A DNA stretch of 64,000 nt from Vigna angularis. Its lineage: Eukaryota > Streptophyta > Magnoliopsida > Fabales > Fabaceae. The position numbers and the translations under genes are program-made. Positions 60,310-64,000 of this stretch are shown here, piece after piece. Below the pieces are notes generated by a model. It was not told the origin of the DNA and ran no database searches. It saw only the letters and a list, made by a program, of their open reading frames with translations. Numbering within the stretch: the stretch's first letter is position 1; the number at the start of each line of letters is the position of its first letter. The stretch lies in contig NC_068971.1 in assembly GCF_016808095.1 (NCBI RefSeq), forward strand, positions 19,146,501 to 19,210,500, written 5' to 3'.

Positions 60310-62142
60310 ATGCAGGAGGCAATTCCAACTAGAAGCAAGAAAATCTCGGAACCTCTTCTTGAAGCATTAGACGAGAGTAGACGGAGGAGAAGAATCCGTA
60401 CACCTAGAGAACTTTTTCCTCCTCCGAAAATCCTTTTACAACCTTCACCACAAGGTTCTTACCATAGCACTGAGGAGATGGAGAATAATAATGTCAGACG
60501 GACTCTTGCAGATTACACTAATGTAGTTGGACCTCAGCATTTCAGTAGCATAGCAAGACCGAGGGTCAATGCAGGTAATATGGAGGTGAAACCAGCATTA
60601 ATCCAACTGGTGAAGAGTAACCAATTTGATGGGTTGTCGCATGAAAGCCCATATGAGCACCTCACAAATTTTAATGAAATTTGCAATACAGTGAAGATAA
60701 ATGGGGTGCCTGACGAAGCAATCAAACTTAGCCTGTTTCCATTCTCATTAGGAGGCAACACTAAATTTTGGTTGAACTCTTTTCCAGAAGGAAGCTTTAC
60801 AGAGTGGGAAGATGTGGTGACAAAGTTCTTGAACAAATACTTCCCACAATCCAAGGTAAACAAAGGAAAGCAAGAGATCTCATCTTTCAGGCAAGGCATG
60901 GAAGAATCACTAGGTAATGCATGGGACAGGTACAAAAGCCTATTAAGAAAGACTCCCACGCATGGATTTGACGAAGTAGAAGTAGTCCTAATCTTCCTTG
61001 GAGGTCTTGGTTCACAAACCAAGTTGATTCTAGACGCCTCAGCTGGAGGCAATATCAAATGGAAGACTCCAGAGGAAGCCACAGAAATAATTGAGAACAT
61101 GGCTACTAATGATAATGAGCTGAACAGTGAAAGAGGAGCTCCTATTCAACAAAAAGGAGTTCTACAGTTGCAATCCAATGATGCCTTGTTAGCTCAGAAC
61201 AAGATAATAACTCAACAATTGGAGAATCTCACAAAGATACTTGCACAACTGCCAAAAGAGTTAAAGACTGTTGCACAGGTTCAACCACAGATGTGTGAAT
61301 TATGTGGGGGTGACCATATCAATGGTCAATGCGCCTTTCCAGTGGATGCTTTAGAGGATGTTAACTTCATGGCCAATCAATTTCCATACTGTCAGGGGAA
61401 CTTCAATCAAGGATGGAAACCACACCCAAGTATTGGTCAAGGACAAAGTGGGCAAGCTGGACAATCAGGGCAATTTCACAAGCAACAGCAACAACCAACC
61501 TTATGGCAACAAATGTCTACACTTAATGAAAGATCAATAAGGATGGAAGAAACTCTTCAGCAATTCATACAGGCAACTGAATCTACTCAAAAGAGCACTG
61601 AAGCTGCTATTAAGAACTTGGAGATTCAAATGGGTCAAATTACTAAGCAGTTGGAAGAAAGGCCTGACAAGAATTGTGGGGCTAATACTGAGGTTAACCC
61701 TAGGAGAGAGTGTAAAGTGCTAGTGAGTGTAAATGTTGAAAAAGTTGAGTTGGAAAAAGAAGAGAGAAAAGAGAGAAGAGAGAAAGAAGAAGAGAAAATT
61801 TGTGTGAAGATTGACAAAGTGAGTAGAAAAAGAAAAGAAAAAAAGAAAGTGAGAGAAAAAAGAAAGAGGACGAGAGGAAGAGAGAGAGAATCATATGAAA
61901 AACCCTTTCGTCATCCAAAGAAGTATCATAGGGACGAAAAGAAATTTAAGTGCTTTATGGAAATCTTCAAGAAATTGGAGATTAAAGTTCCTATGATTGA
62001 GACATTGCAACAGGTTCCTGGTTTGATCAAATTTATGAAGAAGTTCAGTAGAAAGAAGAAAAAGAAGATGGAACATGAGCTTTATTGGGTCAAGCTAGTG
62101 ACGTTAAAAGAGCGCTTGCTGGGAGGCAACCCAGTGATTTAA
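60310..62142 (+). CDS. gag: Intact gag of element I, fused to non-coding motif
   Basis: About 610 residues from the ATG at 60310, the only uninterrupted gag in the window. Order: basic N-terminus, gag core (RPRVNAGNMEVKPALI ... KYFPQSKV), coiled-coil LLAQNKIITQQLENL, zinc knuckle CELCGGDHINGQC (from 61294; spacing CX2CX3HX4C), GQSGQAGQSGQ linker, second coiled-coil, a long Lys/Glu/Arg-rich stretch (61730-61900) and the FMEIFKKLEIKVPMIETLQQ linker. It then joins at about 62080 to the conserved motif, which supplies the last 20 or so residues and the stop. It could assemble particles but has no protease. Confidence 0.88.
   Translation: MQEAIPTRSKKISEPLLEALDESRRRRRIRTPRELFPPPKILLQPSPQGSYHSTEEMENNNVRRTLADYTNVVGPQHFSSIARPRVNAGNMEVKPALIQLVKSNQFDGLSHESPYEHLTNFNEICNTVKINGVPDEAIKLSLFPFSLGGNTKFWLNSFPEGSFTEWEDVVTKFLNKYFPQSKVNKGKQEISSFRQGMEESLGNAWDRYKSLLRKTPTHGFDEVEVVLIFLGGLGSQTKLILDASAGGNIKWKTPEEATEIIENMATNDNELNSERGAPIQQKGVLQLQSNDALLAQNKIITQQLENLTKILAQLPKELKTVAQVQPQMCELCGGDHINGQCAFPVDALEDVNFMANQFPYCQGNFNQGWKPHPSIGQGQSGQAGQSGQFHKQQQQPTLWQQMSTLNERSIRMEETLQQFIQATESTQKSTEAAIKNLEIQMGQITKQLEERPDKNCGANTEVNPRRECKVLVSVNVEKVELEKEERKERREKEEEKICVKIDKVSRKRKEKKKVREKRKRTRGRERESYEKPFRHPKKYHRDEKKFKCFMEIFKKLEIKVPMIETLQQVPGLIKFMKKFSRKKKKKMEHELYWVKLVTLKERLLGGNPVI
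62095..62134 (+). other. Conserved motif, proximal copy (I)
   Basis: TTGGGTCAAGCTAGTGACG ... GCTTGCTGGGAGGCAACCC, overlapping the end of the gag frame. Confidence 0.75.
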
Positions 62143-62223
62143 GAACTTTTAATTTTTGATTTGGTGATGTAATTTTGAACTTTTGGGTATTTTTGTTTTT
62201 GTTATAAGTTTGTTACAGGGTTT

Positions 62224-62332
62224 ACATCTACTGATGGATGTTAGGCAGAAGAGTATCTACTGAAGGATACTATGTTTGTATACACATACTGATGGGTGTT
62301 GGTAAGAAAGATTTGCATCTACTGAAGGGTGC
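62224..62332 (+). other. Hairpin array with TACTGAWG-type loops (I)
   Basis: Four hairpins: 62224-62241 (ACATC/GATGT, loop TACTGATG), 62252-62271 (AGTATC/GATACT, loop TACTGAAG), 62282-62299 (ACAC/GTGT plus a mismatch, loop TACTGATG) and 62315-62332 (GCATC/GGTGC with one T-G pair, loop TACTGAAG). Confidence 0.72.
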
Positions 62333-62342
62333 TGGAGGATTT

Positions 62343-62391
62343 TGGGTCAGGCTCGTGACGTTAAACAAGCGCTACCTAGGAGGCAACCCAG
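62343..62391 (+). other. Conserved motif, distal copy (I)
   Basis: TGGGTCAGGCTCGTGACG ... AAGCGCTACCTAGGAGGC and AACCCAG. Confidence 0.75.
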
Positions 62392-64000
62392 TTGATTGAT
62401 TTTATCTGTATTGTTTGTTTTGATTCTGCTTTAGTTGCATGATATGGATTGAATGTTTGAGTGTTCTGAGAACTTAATTGCAGGGAGCAAGTGAGGGGCA
62501 TGAGTAGAAGGCACCTTGGGTAAGCTAGAAAGAAGAAAAGCACATCATGAAAGTGCCACTGAGCGAAAAACTGCCGCTGAGCGGTGGTATCGCAGGTTGG
62601 GCTTAGGATTGCCCCTTAGCGGAACCCGAGCCCATTAGGGTATTTTTATACCCTAAGTCACGCTTTAGCCTCTATTTTTAGATTCTTCTCTGCACACACA
62701 CTCCTAAACACTTTTCCAAAGGTTCTCTACATTTTTCCTTTCATTCCTCTTTAGAAAATATCCCTTCCACTCACTTTCTCACTAGTTTTCCTTCTAAGTT
62801 TGGGGTTGGGAGAGAGCATCATTGATGGGGCTGAGTTTTTCAAAGCACTAGAGCAGGATTTGTTTTATCAATCACTTTTGTCTTTAGAATAGGGTTTGAT
62901 GTACTCAATTGGAAACTTTGTTTGTTATGATGTTTTGCTTATGATTGTTGTTTGATAAGTAATGCTTGATGATGCTTTGATATTGATTGATGATGAGATG
63001 TGCACATTATATGCTTATACAGGTGGTTCAATAGGTTTGTGAACAAATGCATGATGTTGTGATTGTGATTATGATGCTAAGCAGGATGTGTACATGTGGA
63101 ATGTGAATGAGCTTATAGGTGAGGCTTTGAGCTCCAAAGTTGTTGTGATTGAAAGCTATTACTTTGAAAGCATGAATGACTTTGCCCAGGTTTTCTATGA
63201 TTGAATCAATTGCTTGTTTGCATCATATGATCAAGGCCATTTGTTGGTAACCCTTTTGTTAGCAAAATGCATGAGTTTAGCCCACTAAAAGAGAGCACTA
63301 TGTGTTCTATCCTTTGAACCCTTAGCCTTGAACATGATTTAAAAACCCTTGTGAAAAGCTTTACCTTGAGTTAAGTAGAAAATATTTTGTGGTATTGACA
63401 AATGTTCAAGTTTGGGGTTGTTGGGAAGTTATGAAAGGGAAATTGAAAGCATTGAGCTAAGAGCTAAGAACTAAGTATGTGAAAAGAAAAAAGAAAAAGA
63501 GAAAGAAAAGAGAAGAAGAAGCAAAGCTCAATGCAAAAGGAAAGTTGGGAATAAGTAAGAATGATTGTGTTAGATGATTCTCTTAACTCAAGGGTTTTGT
63601 GATCTAGAAAAACCATATTTTCTTGTTAGCCCAGCCACATTATAAGCCATTGAAAAGTCCTTATGATGATGCATGCTTGTGAATGTATTTGATTGTGGTT
63701 AAATGAAAGGCAAAGTCAATTCATGTGACATTGTGATAGTAGAGTGAATGAGTGATTACCTCTTATACACTTATGTGTTTGAGTGAAACACTTTATCTAG
63801 TGAGGAAAGATTCCATGAGCACATGAACATCCATGCTTAGTTGATTGATCATTCATGAAAAGTAGCATTTGTTGGATATTAGGTGATTGTGTGAACACTA
63901 AAGCATGTGCATGTCTTGATTGAAGTCTTTGTCATGAGATTAATTAAGTGATTATTTATCTTGAAAAGAGGATTTTTGAATGGAGTGAACCATTGTATTG
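62392..64000 (+). other. Non-coding remainder of element I
   Basis: ORF2-type leader (62392-62820) with CCGCTGAGCGG motifs near 62570 and PPT-like AAGTTTGGGGTTG at 62796-62808. Deletion junction near 62820. Then 3' region homologous to 46300-47400, with another PPT-like copy at 63408-63420. No gene seen. Confidence 0.8.

Larger units (their letters stand above)
59448..64000 (+). mobile_element. Element I: deleted Athila-type element, runs past the window end
   Basis: Truncated 5' LTR, PBS, leader, gag, conserved motifs with hairpin array, then the 3' region of A and D. Protease, pol and ORF2 are all missing: gag joins the proximal conserved motif directly at about 62080, and the ORF2 leader joins the post-ORF2 region at about 62820. 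The 3' LTR would lie beyond 64000. Confidence 0.88.

Overview
This window is plant nuclear heterochromatin, most likely from a phaseoloid legume (Vigna or Phaseolus type; inferred from the style of the retroelement proteins, not proven). It holds no ordinary host gene in its own locus. Almost every base belongs to a nest of LTR retrotransposons, mostly Athila-type Ty3/gypsy elements whose primer-binding site TGGCGCCGTTGCCGGGGA is complementary to the 3' end of plant tRNA-Asp. There are also Tat-type and Tekay/Del-type gypsy fragments and one CACTA DNA transposon. For reference I call the elements A to K, plus X.

Layout. 1-352 is the 3' end of an LTR (X) inserted in the ORF2 of element B. B is on the minus strand (353-936, 10143-14523, 24496-about 25049) and is split by two complete elements. 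A (937-10142, TSD CGCCA) carries decayed gag, protease, RT, RNase H and integrase. J (14524-24490, TSD CCCGT) is very young, has nearly identical 2.17 kb LTRs, and carries an antisense WUSCHEL-like homeobox gene. From about 25050 to 28011 lies a Tat-type fragment, K (minus). E (28042-31155, plus) is cut by F (31156-35947, minus). Next comes the Tekay-type element G (35948-49771, minus), which is split by the complete non-autonomous element D (40236-48588, TSD GTTGA). H (49772-about 59447, plus) is split by the CACTA element C (51772-56354, TSD ATC). I (about 59448 to beyond the window, plus) begins with a truncated LTR.

How the pieces relate. A encodes the full gag-pol set but no ORF2. D and B share A's LTR type, leader and 3' region, but have gag-protease followed by ORF2 (plant 'transposon protein' domain) and no RT, RNase H or integrase. 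A-like elements could therefore mobilise D-like elements in trans. All A, B and D-type copies here are broken to some degree.

Main discoveries. (1) An apparently intact 150-residue WOX-like gene with TATA box, two introns, homeodomain and a WUS-box-like motif inside the young retrotransposon J. (2) A CACTA element carrying three captured host gene pieces: an LTP-like secreted protein, a DUF3774 wound-responsive N-terminus, and seven exons of an AGO4-type ARGONAUTE MID/PIWI region. In the last, one catalytic Asp is replaced by Asn. (3) Tandem arrays of small hairpins with covarying stems and a conserved loop (TACTGAWG), found in B, D, I and the unrelated element J. In B, D and I they are flanked by a conserved motif of about 40-50 nt. 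(4) Palindromic CCGCTNAGCGG repeat units whose copy number differs between the two LTRs of a single element.
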